From Anastatus disparis (Eukaryota; Arthropoda; Insecta; Hymenoptera; Eupelmidae): 64,000 nucleotides of DNA. Every line of letters begins with the position of its first letter. Within the stretch, counting starts at the first letter, position 1. A program made the translations under genes and the position numbers. The stretch covers positions 1,965,001 to 2,029,000 of the forward strand of contig JAFFSR010000301.1 in NCBI GenBank assembly GCA_017163975.1. The letters are read 5' to 3'. Under the pieces are notes generated by a model. It saw only the letters and a list, made by a program, of their open reading frames with translations, did no database searches and was not told where the DNA came from. Of this stretch, positions 11,102 to 23,298 are shown piece by piece.

Positions 11102-11786
11102 ACAAGTAAACCTAGGGAAGTGGAAATTTTAAATCTCCTCATAACCTTTGCGAATGAATTTTTTTTGGAGAATATCCATTCAGAAGTAACAAGTATAGAC
11201 TAACTTTTTGATTAGACCTTAGGAAACTTTTTGCGTAGGCTCTACATCACGATGAAATGGTTAAAAATGCAAAAGTCGGTTATAAAATGGTCAAGTTCAG
11301 AGAATGCTTTAAAACTTTCTAATTTTAAAAGTGATTGTCTCAGGATAAATAATAATATTGCATATGAAAGTGTAGAAGTATAGCTTCAATTTGACACCTA
11401 ATGAAGTACAAAGACGTCATTGCGTCTAAAACAAAGTATGTATATATATTTTTAAAATTTTGAAGAAGATTTTATTTTTGACGCAATAACGTCTTTGTAC
11501 TTCATAAGGTGTCAAATTGAAGCTATACTTCTACACTTTCATATGCAATATTATAATTTATCCTCAGACGGTTACTTTTAAAATTAGAAAGTTTTAAAGC
11601 ATTCTCTGAACTTGACCATACCTTACACCATTATTGTGATGTAGAGCCTACGCAAAACGTTTCCTAAGGTGTAATCAAAGAGTTAGCCTATACTTGTTAC
11701 TTCTGAATGGATATTCTCAACAAAAAAAATTCATTCGCAAAGGTTGTGAGAAGATTTAAAATTTCCACTTCCCTAGGTTTACTTGT
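11102..11786. mobile_element. 0.7-kb foldback element with about 320-340-bp arms
   Basis: The left arm (11102-11440) and right arm (11470-11786) are reverse complements starting at ACAAGTAAACCTAGGGAAG. The centre is a 30-bp AT spacer between AAGACGTCATTGCGTC and its inverse. There is no coding capacity and the flanking duplication is unclear. Confidence 0.82.
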
Positions 11787-12828
11787 TAGACTTGTAAATG
11801 TTTAAAGGATATTTCTCCTACATATACATTTACAAGTACACTTTCTAAAAAATTTGTTCACGAGGATTTAAGTAAGAAACACTTTAAATGCACTTCTGCA
11901 TACACTATTTCGCGTACAACAAGGAAGACACTTATGCTATAATTGAGTAAACGGGTATGTGAACCAAACATACGTCGATTTACTTCGCCGTATTTTACCC
12001 AATTATAACAACAAGAACACTTTGTAACACGAGAATTTTCGTTTTAAGATTTTATTGGCTCAAAGGTAGGCTGAAGAGTGAGCTCTCTACAATCTTAGCC
12101 TTAACATATAGGCACGCTTTTAAGCCGCTGACGCTCATTTCACCTCTTTTACGCTAGAGAAGAGATATAACATGTACAGCACGTAGGTAACAGTACGAAG
12201 CATGGGCGTAGTTGCACGCTGTGAAGACGCGTTCGGTTCTCGATCGAGTACCGACTAAAGCAATGCGTCATACTACATATAAAATAAATTTGAAGATTGT
12301 CACTAATTTAATTTTCTTTGCAATTAAATTGAAATGTCTGCATAATATAAATCAGATACAGCTCTTATCCTGGACTCAAATATTTGCAATTAACAAAATT
12401 TTTCATAAAAATTTAATAAGTAACTTAGCTCACTCAACAATAAAATAATCACGAGTTTTTATTTCCTCAAAGACGTTTTTTTCCATATATATAGTATTTT
12501 TTTAAATATGAAATCTAACGTTTCTAAAATAACGTATAGGAAATCTTAAACATAAATAGGATTGTCAAAATCTAATTAAAAAAATAAATCTACACAAACT
12601 TTTTCCCAGATAAAAATAAATTTTAATGTTTTTACAAGAATATTTTTATGAATTCGTTGCATGATAGCATGGTAATTTAAAAATTAAATTAAAATCATGC
12701 AATAAAAAAAATTCATTAAAAAAAAAATAACCAAAATTAATATCATACTGCTAATAATTCCGCTTATCACTTTGGGTAATCAATAAAATTAACGTAAAAC
12801 TTAAAATAAAACGATAAATTGATATAAA
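11787..12828. other. Non-coding stretch
   Basis: No recognisable gene. A weak inverted pair (ATAATTGAGTAAA and TTTTACCCAATTAT) lies around 11938-12008. The open frame at 12212-12448 has no domain and low-complexity AT content. Confidence 0.45.
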
Positions 12829-13270
12829 CCCGGTCAAAAAAGGTTAGCTATAAAATATAGCTAAAAAAATAGTTAAATATATAGCTGTATCGAGCTGTAT
12901 TTACAGCTATATCGATGTGTTTTTTTAGCTGTTTTTTATAGTTAAAAATGTACTTAATTTTATAGTTAATAATTTCGTTATACCGAAAATATTAATAGCT
13001 ACTTTTTCAACTATATTTTATAGCTATTATTATAGTTAAAAAAACACTTAAATTTTTAGTGTACTAGGTGTTTTTTTAACTATAATAATAGCTATAAAAT
13101 ATAGTTGAAAAAGTAGCTATTAATATTTTCGGTAGCTAACGAAATTATTAACTATAAAATTAAGTACATTTTTAACTATAAAAAACAGCTAAAAAACACA
13201 TCGATATAGCTGTAAAACGAGCACGATACAGCTATATATTTAACTATTTTTCTTAGCTAAATATTATTAG

Positions 13271-13780
13271 AGTAGCTTTCAGATATACTCGAGTTTATTT
13301 ATATTGTCCTTCCCTACCTTCACTGTAAATTGATTAACCTATACATACACTCAATCTTAGTAATAACTCGCAGGGGTCGCTAGAAAACACGCGCGCATTT
13401 TTTAGTAACGGTAAGATGGATCGGTCTTATATACAAAGTGTACTCAACTCTCACCACTTGCGGGAGTTAGACACAAATTTCAACGCGTCAAAAACGTTTA
13501 GCTAAAAAAATTAGCTGAAAATTAAACTTAGAATATAGCTGTTTTGACTCGTTGAAATTTGTGTCCAACTCCCGCAAGTGGTGAGAGTTGAATACACTTT
13601 GTATATAAGACCGATCCATCTTACCGTTACTAAAAAATGCGCGCGTGTTTTCTAGTGACCCCAGGGACATTATTACTTAGATTTAGTGTATGTATAGGTT
13701 AATCAATTTACAGCGAAGGTAGCGAAGGACAATATAAATAAACTCGAGTATATCTGAAAGCTGCTCTAATAATGTTTAGC
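13271..13780. repeat. Palindromic core (core A) with outward TATA-like boxes
   Basis: The arms 13271-13495 and 13540-13780 pair almost perfectly and are unlike the surrounding AGCTATA arrays. Reading outward from the centre, each arm has GCAAGTGGTG (13574-13583 on the right), then an 18-bp spacer, then TATATAAGACCGA (13602-13614 on the right; complement at 13421-13433 on the left). The same two blocks with the same spacing occur at 25073-25113. Confidence 0.8.
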
Positions 13781-14150
13781 TAAAAAAAATTGTTAAAAAT
13801 ATAGCTAAAAAACAGCTAAAAATACAGCTGAAATTACAGTTATATTTTCAGCTTTTCTCGGTCAAAAAAAAAACATCTATAAAAACAGCTAAAAATATAA
13901 GTAAAATACAGATACATTTATTTATATTATAGCAATATTTATGTTTTTTCATCTAAATATCTATGAATAATAACCAAATTATCAACTAAAAATTTAGTTA
14001 TATTTTCAACTATAAAGAATATCTAAAAAACCATTCATTTTCAGTTATAAAGTATAGTTAAATATCTAGCTATTAATATATTGTAATAAATACACTAAAA
14101 ATTTAAGTATTTTTTTTAACTATAATAATAGCTATAAAATATAGTTGAAA

Positions 14151-15206
14151 CCCTAGTAGAATTTGAAACATTTTAAATGGACTCGAAACTAGGAAATAGG
14201 AATTAAAAATGGGTAAAAATGTTTATATTTTAAATATCTGAAAACTATCAAAAAATTAACCAATTCTTATGTCAAAAAAATATTGTGACAATTACTCTCT
14301 CGGGATGTGAAAAGATCGTGATTAACGTATATTTCTAACCTATAAAAAGTGATAACTTGTTTATTTGAGTCGAAAATTTGCACTTTGACATATTAAAAAT
14401 AAGTTTTATAAATGTTTTTTTTTATTTAAACAAATTTTAAAAAGTAATAATTAAGTATTACGTAGTATTAGAATTAAATTAAACGAATGCTAAATAAGTT
14501 CATAAGTATCGTTAAAATATCTAAAGATGACATGCAAACATTATTTTTAAAACTATTTCATTAAATATTCACTTTACAACTGCTTCAAACATACGGAGAT
14601 AGTTTTTTCTCAACAAATGTGATACGCACTGCACTATGAAAAGTGATGCCTTTGCTTCATAAACACAGAAATTATACATAATGTGTACTGCTTGTCTTCG
14701 TACAGTAAGCGCGTGATATACCGAAAAACTTTCTGCGCAAACACGATTCGGTATCAACAAATATAATGCGCACTGCACTGTAAAAAGTGATGCCTTCGGC
14801 AAGCATGTGATATACGGAAAGATTTTCTGCACGTCTAAACACAATTCGGTATTTATTGTGCTTGTTTCAAAAATATCGTATATGCATGTCTCTTTGCGTT
14901 TTTTTTGTTGTTACTACTTGTCTCTTCACCGTATTTAGAGGTTATAATAGAGTACAAGAGATTAATATTGTTTCGCAGGTTATTTTAATATTGTCTCAAA
15001 CTTATTTTATTTCTAGCCAAGTTTAATGGTGAATTAATACCTTTTAACTATCTAAGAATTTGCAATCCAGTAAATGCCGGTAAAGTGGGAAAAAAAGCGT
15101 TACATCGATAGCTAAGAACTGGGAATTAAAACAAGCTTGTTTCTACCATATGCGCAGTTTAAATGACTAAGAAATAGCTTGGAAATGGAATCAGATTCTA
15201 CCAGGG
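14151..15206. mobile_element. 1.06-kb TIR element nested in the AGCTATA foldback
   Basis: The ends are CCCTAGTAGAATTTGA on the left and, inward from the right, CCCTGGTAGAATCTGA. The array interrupted on the left at ATAGTTGAAA resumes on the right at AAAGGTAGTTATT. Other copies of this array read through that junction. It contains a diverged direct duplication around GCACTGCACT...AAAAGTGATGCCTT (about 14624 and 14769). There is no convincing coding frame; the 91-codon frame at 14569-14844 follows the duplicated segment. Confidence 0.7.
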
Positions 15207-15382
15207 AAAGGTAGTTATTAATATTTTCGGTATAACGAAATTATTAACTATAAAATTAAGTACATTTTTAACTGTAAAAAACAGCTAAAAAACACATCGA
15301 TATAGCTGTAAAAACAGCTCGATATAGCTATATATTTAACTATTTTTTTGCTATATTTTACAGCTAACCTTTTTTGACCGGG

Positions 15383-15842
15383 AATACGCGTTGTTTGTAT
15401 CTAAGATTCATTTTATCATCAAGTTAATACAAAATTTTAAAGAGATACTTGACTTTATTTAGAAAAAAAATATAACAAACTTTAAAATTCAATAATTCAA
15501 ATATCCTAAGCAGATAATGTTGATCATAATATTTTAACCGACCTATTAAATTTCAAAGATAAAATTCATTAAATAAATTTATTTGCAAAGTCTTTTTTAA
15601 AGTTATTATTAAAAAAAAAAAAAAAAATGAAATTGTTTAGCCATAACATTTTAAATAACAGCAAAGTAATAATTTTAAAATCATCTTACCCATTTCTCAT
15701 CTTTTTAAAATAGAAAAATAAAATATATTGAAAGACATATTTTTATAGTAAAATTCTATACAAACGATAGACCTGAATTTCAGGGTGGTATTAAAATTGA
15801 TTGATTTCAGCAAACTAGCAACTTGATTCTGTTAAAACCAAC
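15383..15842. other. AT-rich non-coding stretch
   Basis: Contains an A homopolymer (about 15608-15626). No gene or inverted repeat was recognised. Confidence 0.5.
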
Positions 15843-16177
15843 AAGTAGAAAAAAAACAACAATGCCGTCTAGGGACGCCCGAAAGAAGCGAAGCTTTTTT
15901 TCTTCTAATCGTGAAGAGAGCTCCGCTGTAGCCTTGCGTTTTTGGGCGTGTATTTAATATTAGTAATATTAAATACACGCCCAAAAATAATAGTATTAAT
16001 TTTTAGTTTAAATGTATTTTTTTTTTATTTCCCAAAATATTTATTTTTTTTATTTTTTCTCATGTCTTAATTTTTTTCATTATTTTTTTTAACGCTTAGT
16101 TCCAACGCTTTATACAAAGCTTCGCTTCTTTCGGGCATCCCTAGACGGCACTGTTGTTTTTTTATGTCCTTCTAGTA
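15843..16177. mobile_element. MITE-like inverted repeat with internal perfect palindrome
   Basis: The outer arms pair around ACAACAATGCCGTCTAGGGA and its near-inverse, followed by a GAAAGAAGCGAAGCTT block present at both sides. Inside, 15939-15987 is a perfect palindrome with 24-bp arms and a 1-nt centre, built on GGGCGTGTATTTAATATTA. Non-coding. Confidence 0.75.
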
Positions 16178-16605
16178 AAAATGTTAAAATAATTTGAATA
16201 CTCTAATTTTTGCATGATAAGATTTATTAATTAGTTTTATGTACAAAGTTTTAACATACAATAATAGAATCATTCATTAATTTGTACACCACTATTCTCA
16301 TTTTTATATTGTAGCAAAGTAACTATTGGTTGATGGTAACTAAAATATGATAAAAAAGTTTTCAATTCTATTCTTATAGAATTACAATTTACACGATTTA
16401 TTAACAATCGACAGAAAGCGGGATAAACGAAACAGCACATCGCAACAGATATAAGAGAAAGAGATAAAAAGTGATGATATAAGTGAGAAAGAGACAGAAG
16501 GCCACGCACACTGAGTTGGGGAGAGGTGGGGATGGGAGGCAGTGTGCACGTACTGGCACGATATGTATACACGTGCGCCGCAACTGCCACTCTGTATTAG
16601 TTATA
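16178..16605. other. Non-coding stretch
   Basis: Overlapping open frames at 16270-16590 are low-complexity with no domain. No RNA gene was seen. Confidence 0.4.
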
Positions 16606-16607
16606 TA

Positions 16608-16760
16608 CCCAACTTGGACGTACGAAGGATTTATATGAGCGAGACTAATGTTTTTGGCTTGAGCAGTAGTCGGTCGAGGGCTTTAGCCCGAGACTGACTG
16701 CTGTTCAAGCTATAAAATATTAGTCGAGGTCATATGTATCCTTCGTTAGCCCAAGTTGGG
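16608..16760. mobile_element. 153-bp MITE with TA target duplication
   Basis: Perfect terminal repeats CCCAACTTGG...CCAAGTTGGG are flanked by TA on both sides (16606-16607 and 16761-16762). The arms continue through ACGAAGGAT and GACTAATATTTT-like blocks. TA target choice fits a Tc1/mariner-type transposase. Non-coding. Confidence 0.85.
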
Positions 16761-16762
16761 TA

Positions 16763-18270
16763 GATGATTTTATGTTATCGTAGGTCGTATGAGGGGCTAG
16801 AAAAAGATTAAATACAAATAAAAAACATTACGATAAAATATAAAATTTCAGATTATTTATTTGAAGAAATCTCATGCGAGCAAAGAAGTGAGCGGTGCCG
16901 GTATACTTCTGCCTATGCGACAGAGAGAGTCGACGACGAATTACGGAAACGATCGAACGACGCCGACAGAGAACTATAGCTTACTTTTAACTGCGCTCTT
17001 CTTCATCTGTCTTTGTCTTACTATAGCAGAGCGGAGAAGGTTTGTCTACTTGTTGCAGCGCGCTGACTCTACTACCCTTCTAAAAACATATTTTAGTATT
17101 TTGCTCCGAACGTTCTTCAACAAGACTGTAGAATATTTCCCAAAACACTTCAATATAGTGTGGCGTATGCAATAATATTCCATACTATAAAGTATTTTAA
17201 AGTTGTATACTCCATTGTATAGTGTATTGTTAACTGAATATACTATAGTTACGAGCAGGGCAGTATGACACCCCAATACCCATTTAGCTAGCTCCATGGA
17301 TATTTTACCGAATACGACATACTATAACATAAATATATATATATATATATCGTGTAACGCTTTTAAAATCTGACGCTTAGCACGGATCGAGTGGCTGCGC
17401 GGTGAGTGCCCAGAACGTCCGTATAAAAGCTTCGCTTAAAAAAAAATGCTTATCAATATGTACAAACTATTCTCAATAAAGCTTACATATATATAAATAC
17501 ATTTGTTCTGATGAAACTTTTATTGTAAATACAACAAAATTAAAACAAAAAACGCTGCTAAGTGCTTTGGCGTAATATTTTCTCATAGAACTCATTGAGT
17601 TAGAATAATTTTATTTTATTCTTAACGGGATGTCCGAGTTGTTAAAATCGATTTTTCCTTTTTTTATTTTATTGATATCTTTTTAAATTTATCATTCAAG
17701 TAAATGTAATGACTTGTCCGCACAAAAGCTATGTTGATACAATAATTTTTGTTAAAAAAAAATTTCAATTGAGCTTGTTATTTTTTTATGAACTTTGAAT
17801 GAAAATTATATATGAAGCTCGGTAAAACTAGCCTCAACATACTGTACATCGAAAGTTTATTTATAACTTTTAATGTATAATACTTTGGTGAATTTCTTGA
17901 CTTATCTGCACTCGGGATTAATATTACAAATTTTCTCACTGTAGCGAAAAAACTTGATATGACGCACCATTTATTCATAATTTCAATGAAAATATTACTA
18001 AGAGGGGGGGGACTCCGACATGCCGTTAAAATGTGATTTCAATGAAAAAAACATAATTTCTATTCAAGAAAAATTGAGAAGAGAAAGAGTAAAAGTGAGT
18101 GTGAGAGAATAGTTAGGAAATAGGAAGAGGGAGACAGGGATAGATGAAAATAGGGTAAAAATGAGGATCGATCTGAGATAAAAAAACAAAGTAAAAGTGA
18201 GGAAGTAAGAAAAGTGTTAGTGAGAGCGTTAAATCAGAAATCAAAAGAAATGGTCAAAGAGCTGCACTAA
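16763..18270. other. AT-rich stretch with unassigned open frames
   Basis: An open frame at 16861-17175 (104 codons) has one hydrophobic segment (ALFFICLCLTIA) but no recognisable family, no conserved neighbour and no evident splice context. I do not call it a gene. A purine-rich block (GAGAGAAT, GAAAGAGTAAAAG) spans about 18070-18245. Confidence 0.4.
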
Positions 18271-18397
18271 CAAGGAGAGTGTTTCACTTTTGGGTCACCA
18301 ATTTTGTTTAAATTTTGGGAATATTTTCTGGGAACAGAAAAATGAAGGAAGTCAAAATTTTAGAGGCCAACGCTCAATATTTTCCCGAAGAGTGGGA

Positions 18398-19575
18398 AAA
18401 AAATTGTAATTTTAACACACATAAGTATTAAAGATGAAACACAAATTTTTTAATGTTAAAATTTACAAATTTTTTTTGTGTAATTTTTGAAGTTAAAATT
18501 TCAACATAAAAATTCACGAATAATACAAAATTTTAAATCATAAATTTTTTCAATTTTACAAATTTATTTGTGTTAAAATATAACGATTGAAATGATGATT
18601 GGATATTCAATAATGACTTTCTCGTATTTCTTTCTGTTGATGTATTTAAAAGAAGAGAGAAATACATAATTATAAGAAAAAGGATAGAATGATGGATGTT
18701 GGAGTGGATCAATAAAATCATAAACAAAATAAACTCATTTGACAATATTACATTGTCGTTTAAAGGCGAACGTAAACGTATGATTACGAAAAGAGCCGAT
18801 CATTTTTTAATATGAGTATATGTAAGGTTTGCTTTGCCTTACTACTCTCCCCACCCTTTTGTCCCTTTTCTGGTACTATGAGTTATAGGCATCATAAGCC
18901 CTATGGTCATTCTCTCTGTAGTCTCTATTGAGTAAACTGCATAGAGTACTTTAGAATTCAAAGACTACTTTGAGTGTTAATTATTGCTTGACAATATATT
19001 GATTATTAAGAGTAACAGTAACAGTGTTTGTGTATAGTTATTTCATAACCCACCTTCCACCCACATACATCCATCGGTATACCATATAAGTATAGAAATG
19101 GAGCCGGTTAGTGGCTCAGTCGGTAGAGCGTTGAATTCGTAATCTCGGGGTTCTGAGTTTGAATTCCGCTCTCGGCAGCCAATTGATAGAAGAACCACTG
19201 TACGTTGCATGTGCTTTGTTCACAAACACGCTTACGAGCTTCGTTGCTGATTAGCATCACAAGTAGCATAAATATAGCGACGTTAAAGAAGAAGAAAGAA
19301 AAAAAGTATAAAAATATTTGAACTTTGCAGGAATTAATATTTACAAACCAAAGTTTACCTTGCATTCGTGACATTTTCATTGCATATAATAATAATAATG
19401 CTAATATACAATTATTAAAAGTATGAGATTATTTGAATAACTAAGTACACACATGTTTGTAAAAATAACAAACTCCGTGTGTTGATTCTACAAAAATTTT
19501 TGTGTTGATTTTAAAAATACACAAAAATTATTAAATTACAAAAATTTAACGAATGACACAAATTTTTTTACTGTA
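18398..19575. mobile_element. Insertion made of ACACAAATTTT-type repeats, containing a SINE
   Basis: The ends are rich in degenerate ACACAAA/TTTGTGT plus AAATTTT words in both orientations (18410-18590 and 19440-19573). The right end reads inward TACAGTAAAAAAATTTGTGT. The interior holds a SINE at 19100-19303 and unassigned sequence. It lies exactly where the surrounding hairpin arm is interrupted. No coding frame. Confidence 0.55.
19100..19303 (+). mobile_element. Second tRNA-derived SINE, about 204 bp
   Basis: The head has an A box TGGCTCAGTCGG and a B-box-like GAGTTTGAATTCC. The cloverleaf is imperfect: the acceptor and anticodon stems do not pair, so it is not a working tRNA. The tail is A/G-rich (GAAGAAGAAAGAAAAA). 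It is flanked by a 12-bp direct repeat with one mismatch, AAGTATAGAAAT (19088-19099) and AAGTATAAAAAT (19304-19315). It belongs to a family different from the SINE at 4160-4620. Confidence 0.75.
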
Positions 19576-20124
19576 TAGTTACAGGCAATTGCAGAAAATC
19601 ACTAAAAAAGTTATTAGATTTTCGAACGCTTACAACTCCTAAGCATTGTTGGCTAAAAGCTTAAACCTTTTTTTGAATGAAAGCTGAGCTCAAATCCTTT
19701 CGAAATAGCATCTATAGCATCTCAAAATATTATTTTTTTCCAACGTTAGAGCGTAATAAAGATTGTACCTGAATTTTCTGTTTAAAACATTAATTAATAA
19801 TAAAAGCTGAAATTGGATCCAATCTTTGTTATGCTATAACTATGGAAAATATTATATTTTGATATGTTATAACTACTATTTCGAAAGGATTTTAGCTCAC
19901 CTTTCATTTAAGAAAAGATTAAAGCTTCTAACTGACAATGCTGAGGAACTATAAGCGTTTGAAAATTTAGTGATTTTGGTAGTGATTTTCTTCAATTGCC
20001 TGTAACTAGAGAAATATTGAGCGTTGGTTCCTAAAATTTTGGCTTTCTTTATTTTTCTGCATCCAGAAAACATTTCCAAAATTTAAGAAAAATTGGTGAC
20101 CTGAAAGTGAAACACTCTCTTTGT

Positions 20125-21972
20125 AAGAAAATTATTTTTCAAAAGCTTGTTTTATAAAGAAAGTAGTAAATAACTTGTATACAAATAAATATATATAATG
20201 GAGCAAATCTATCGAGTGGTTTACGTAAAAATTTTTTTTCAAATGATTCTAAAAAAAGTACGTCAAGAAAACCAATTCTCAATAGTCATTCAATTCCTCC
20301 GCAGCTAGACAAAAAAAAAATTATATGCAAAAATAAATTATATGCATACACACAAACACATACACGCACGTGCGCTCATACACACAAACACACACACACA
20401 TTTTCTGGGAACCACTTTTTTCGACTCCCTGAGTCCAAATATGGGCAATTAATGAAAAAATAGAAATTTTTTTTATCGATACAATGCTTTCTCTATAAGA
20501 AAGCAAAATAAGGACAGATCAAGTACAAACAATTTAATATATATTTGAAACCAACAACAGTACCTTAAAAATTGAAAACATATTGATTAGGAACATAACA
20601 TAGGAACGTCATAAAAATTAGACTTTGAACACATTGCTGTGCAATGGCTGCAGTATAAAATAATTAATAACAATTATAACGAAGATAAAAAGATATGAAT
20701 AAATAAAAGGGCTACAAATAATAATGATTAATTTTTTAAAATATTTTTTTACGGTGACACTCATACAATAAATAAATATGATATCTGTTTTAAGAAAATA
20801 TGTGAATTTACCCCTATTGTAAAGTGACAAGATAAAAATTATAGTTAAAATCTAAATACGATAAGTGTATCGATATGTAAACTAGAAAAAAAATACGAAC
20901 ATAGATGAGGATATCAACTAAAACTGCTACTAAAATTTTTATCAACAATAAAAACTTAAAACTTTTCTAATCTAGTAAAATATTGAAATAAAAAAAATGT
21001 GTCAGCAAAAAGGTATTTTACGGGACATCTGATCTAGTTTAAGAATGAGATTCTGAAAGAAGGGGAAAATCCTTACTTATTGAAAACCAAAGCAAGGACT
21101 AGGTATACAACAGCGATGCACATCATGCGGATATCATTATGTTTTAAAAAGTTCATCAGGAAGTATCTAATAATTTTTAATCTTGTGACGTTCTCTCCCT
21201 TTGCACCACGGGTTTACCCTGACGCCATGTGCACGTAGCTTGCCGGTTGGTAATACAAGAACAGCCTACTTAAAGCAAAAGAACTACAATATTACCAGTC
21301 GGACGCAATGTCAAAAGGTTCATTGCAGAGCACTTTTACTCTGATATATTTATCTAATGTTAGTAATGATTGAATTTTAATATGAATTGAGTAAAAAAAA
21401 TGAAATATAAAATTAAATTATGTATTTATTTAAAATAAATAAAAAGCATTTTACAAAAGGAATAGGAAGGAGAGAGGTCTGTTCATCGCCTTCTGGATTA
21501 CCCTCAGGGTGGCGTGTTATTTCCTGTTCAGAAGGCTAGATCAAGCAAGGTTCGAGCTTGGGAGCAGAGTAGGACCCAAGTCTTGCTCGCGATCGAGAAT
21601 AAAATCGAATCTGCCTTACTCTTTTCCTTTCAGTCTATTTATATTCTTTCCTCGCTTACACATATATGCTCTTATTAGCATGTCTGCGTGCTGTCGTCAT
21701 GACAGCGATCGCTTTTACTTGTGCTACAGTAGCTACTTTCCTATAAAGAGAATTGATACAAGTATAAACTTTATTCCTTAGCTACTCTGTATTGTATATA
21801 ATTCTTTATTTTTTTTTCTTTTCCATAAATTATTGAATTAATAAATATTGTTAGTTTATAGTATAATTATAATATATGGTAAATTCTCGAAAATTTGACT
21901 GATTTCCGTTTTTTGCCAAAACTTTCATATAAAATAATGTGTGACAGGACTGAAATAGTAATTTATGTACCA
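20125..21972. other. Non-coding stretch with a CA-rich microsatellite
   Basis: A CA-rich tract covers about 20345-20401. The open frame at 21509-21781 lies in a relatively GC-rich block (about 21480-21780) that could be an unrecognised repeat, but no domain is visible. No other feature was recognised. Confidence 0.4.
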
Positions 21973-22094
21973 TGGGCGAGCCTTGCGCGATTACGGCTTG
22001 AGGACTCAGCTGCTCGCTTCACTCGTGCGCCTTGACTTTATTATCCCATGATGTGAATATCGTCTGATGGCCGTCATCGCGCAAGGCTCGCCCA
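21973..22094. mobile_element. 122-bp MITE with 19-bp perfect terminal repeats
   Basis: The ends are TGGGCGAGCCTTGCGCGAT and its exact inverse. The interior is short and relatively GC-rich. No target duplication was identified. Non-coding. Confidence 0.75.
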
Positions 22095-23048
22095 GGGTGC
22101 TTAAAAAACTTTTCATCCCAGGCAAAGTCGCATGAGGGTTCTTAAGTGCAGATGTTTTATTACGAATAATTTAACATTCATATGATAAAATTATATGGTA
22201 CTCTTTTTTTATTAGTATTTATTAATTTTTTATATTAAATAATAAAATTAACAATAAATAAAAACATTAAAAAGAAATAATAAAATCAAAAAGAAATAAC
22301 ATTGACAAGAAATAATAAAATTAACATAATTAAAATTATTCATAGTTAACAGTAATATTGCAATTTTTAAATTTTTATTTTTCTTTCTCTCAATATTCAT
22401 TTTTAAAGTAATAAAAATCTGTAGCACAAGCTGTAGCTTAAATACCGAATGCAACTGAACTTGCAGTTTTGCACTACTGATTCTTTTGTTTTTTATTTAA
22501 GTTGCTCCTAAGTTATAATGAACCCAATGCAACCCAGGAGCTTTATACTCTTAGGCAGTAATGGCTGCTATTGTAGCCTAGGAGCTCCTGGTGCGCATCT
22601 AGCCTATTTATCAATTGAGAACTCTCTGCACGTAAAAACCCGAATGCGTCCACTTGGAATGAAGAATTTTTTTCAAGTTACCTTATACTTCCTTGTGGTA
22701 GAAACCACGATGGAATTATTAATGAGGTACCCTATTTGTTGACCAAAGAATTGTGAAATACTAGAAAACGTAACTCTGTTAGTTTCCACGCGTTGAATCA
22801 CAAAAGTATATTATTACATATCATACTTGAATCATATTAAAAGTTTATTTTATTCTACTGAGAAGGTTCGTTTTGCTCTAATAAAAAGTATATTTACTTG
22901 TTTATACCCATTTTTACATTCATTATTTAGTATTGGTAATTGGATCAATTCCATCCCAAGAAAAATAGTAAACGTCATTAACTCGACATAACCTCCGTTA
23001 ATTAAAAATAATTGATTAAGTCAACAATATATAATACATTCTTATGTC
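22095..23048. other. Non-coding stretch
   Basis: The open frame at 22518-22742 has no recognisable domain. It covers a local hairpin (CCAGGAGCTTTATACTCTTAGG against CCTAGGAGCTCCTGG-like sequence). No gene is called. Confidence 0.4.
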
Positions 23049-23228
23049 ATGTTCGAAATTAATAGAATGAACTTTTTTCGTAATAATAAAAAACAATTAC
23101 GAATAGAATGTTATCAAGGTTTATTAGATCATGTAACAAAAAGTGCTTCAAATATTTTAACAAAATTTGGAAATAAAGAAAGAATCGGAAATCTTTTTAT
23201 TTTACCGCCGACGTATATTGGAAGTCCA

Positions 23229-23298
23229 AGATATATGCAACAATATTACCAAGATGCAATAACAATATTGCATCTTGGTAATATTGTTGCATATATCT
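23229..23298. repeat. Perfect 32-bp hairpin inside the Helitron frame
   Basis: The sequence coding RYMQQYYQDAI is followed after a 6-nt loop (AACAAT) by its exact reverse complement. It replaces the residues normally joining QDA to the ITCN block, which fits a templated, snap-back repair event. Confidence 0.9.

Larger units (their letters stand above)
12829..15382. mobile_element. 2.55-kb foldback built of AGCTATA/AACTATA arrays with a promoter-like core
   Basis: The outer ends are CCCGGTCAAAAAAGGTTAGC and its inverse (15382). The arms consist of degenerate repeats of AGCTATA and AACTATA, with longer blocks such as TAATATTTTCGGTATAACG recurring in both arms and again internally. The left array itself folds (12829-13055 against 13065-13268). 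A distinct palindromic core (13271-13780) sits in the middle. The right array is split by a 1.06-kb TIR element (14151-15206). No transposase was found. Confidence 0.85.
18271..20124. mobile_element. Foldback element whose left arm is split by an insertion
   Basis: The outer arm blocks 18271-18397 and 20000-20124 pair (GAGAGTGTTTCACTTTTGGG... and its inverse). The left arm then breaks and resumes near 19576, where ACAGGCAATTGCAGAAAATC begins a segment complementary to about 19800-19999. Removing 18398-19575 therefore rebuilds one continuous hairpin of about 0.7 kb. Non-coding. Confidence 0.75.

Noticed and set aside
16861..17175. 104-codon gene with a hydrophobic segment
   Set aside because: No recognisable family, splice signal or neighbour. 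An opposite-strand frame of similar length overlaps it. This is expected by chance.
19103..19182. Functional tRNA gene
   Set aside because: The anticodon and acceptor stems do not form. It has an A-rich tail and flanking direct repeats typical of a SINE.
22518..22742. 74-codon gene beginning MNPMQPRS
   Set aside because: It overlies a local hairpin, has no domain and stands alone.
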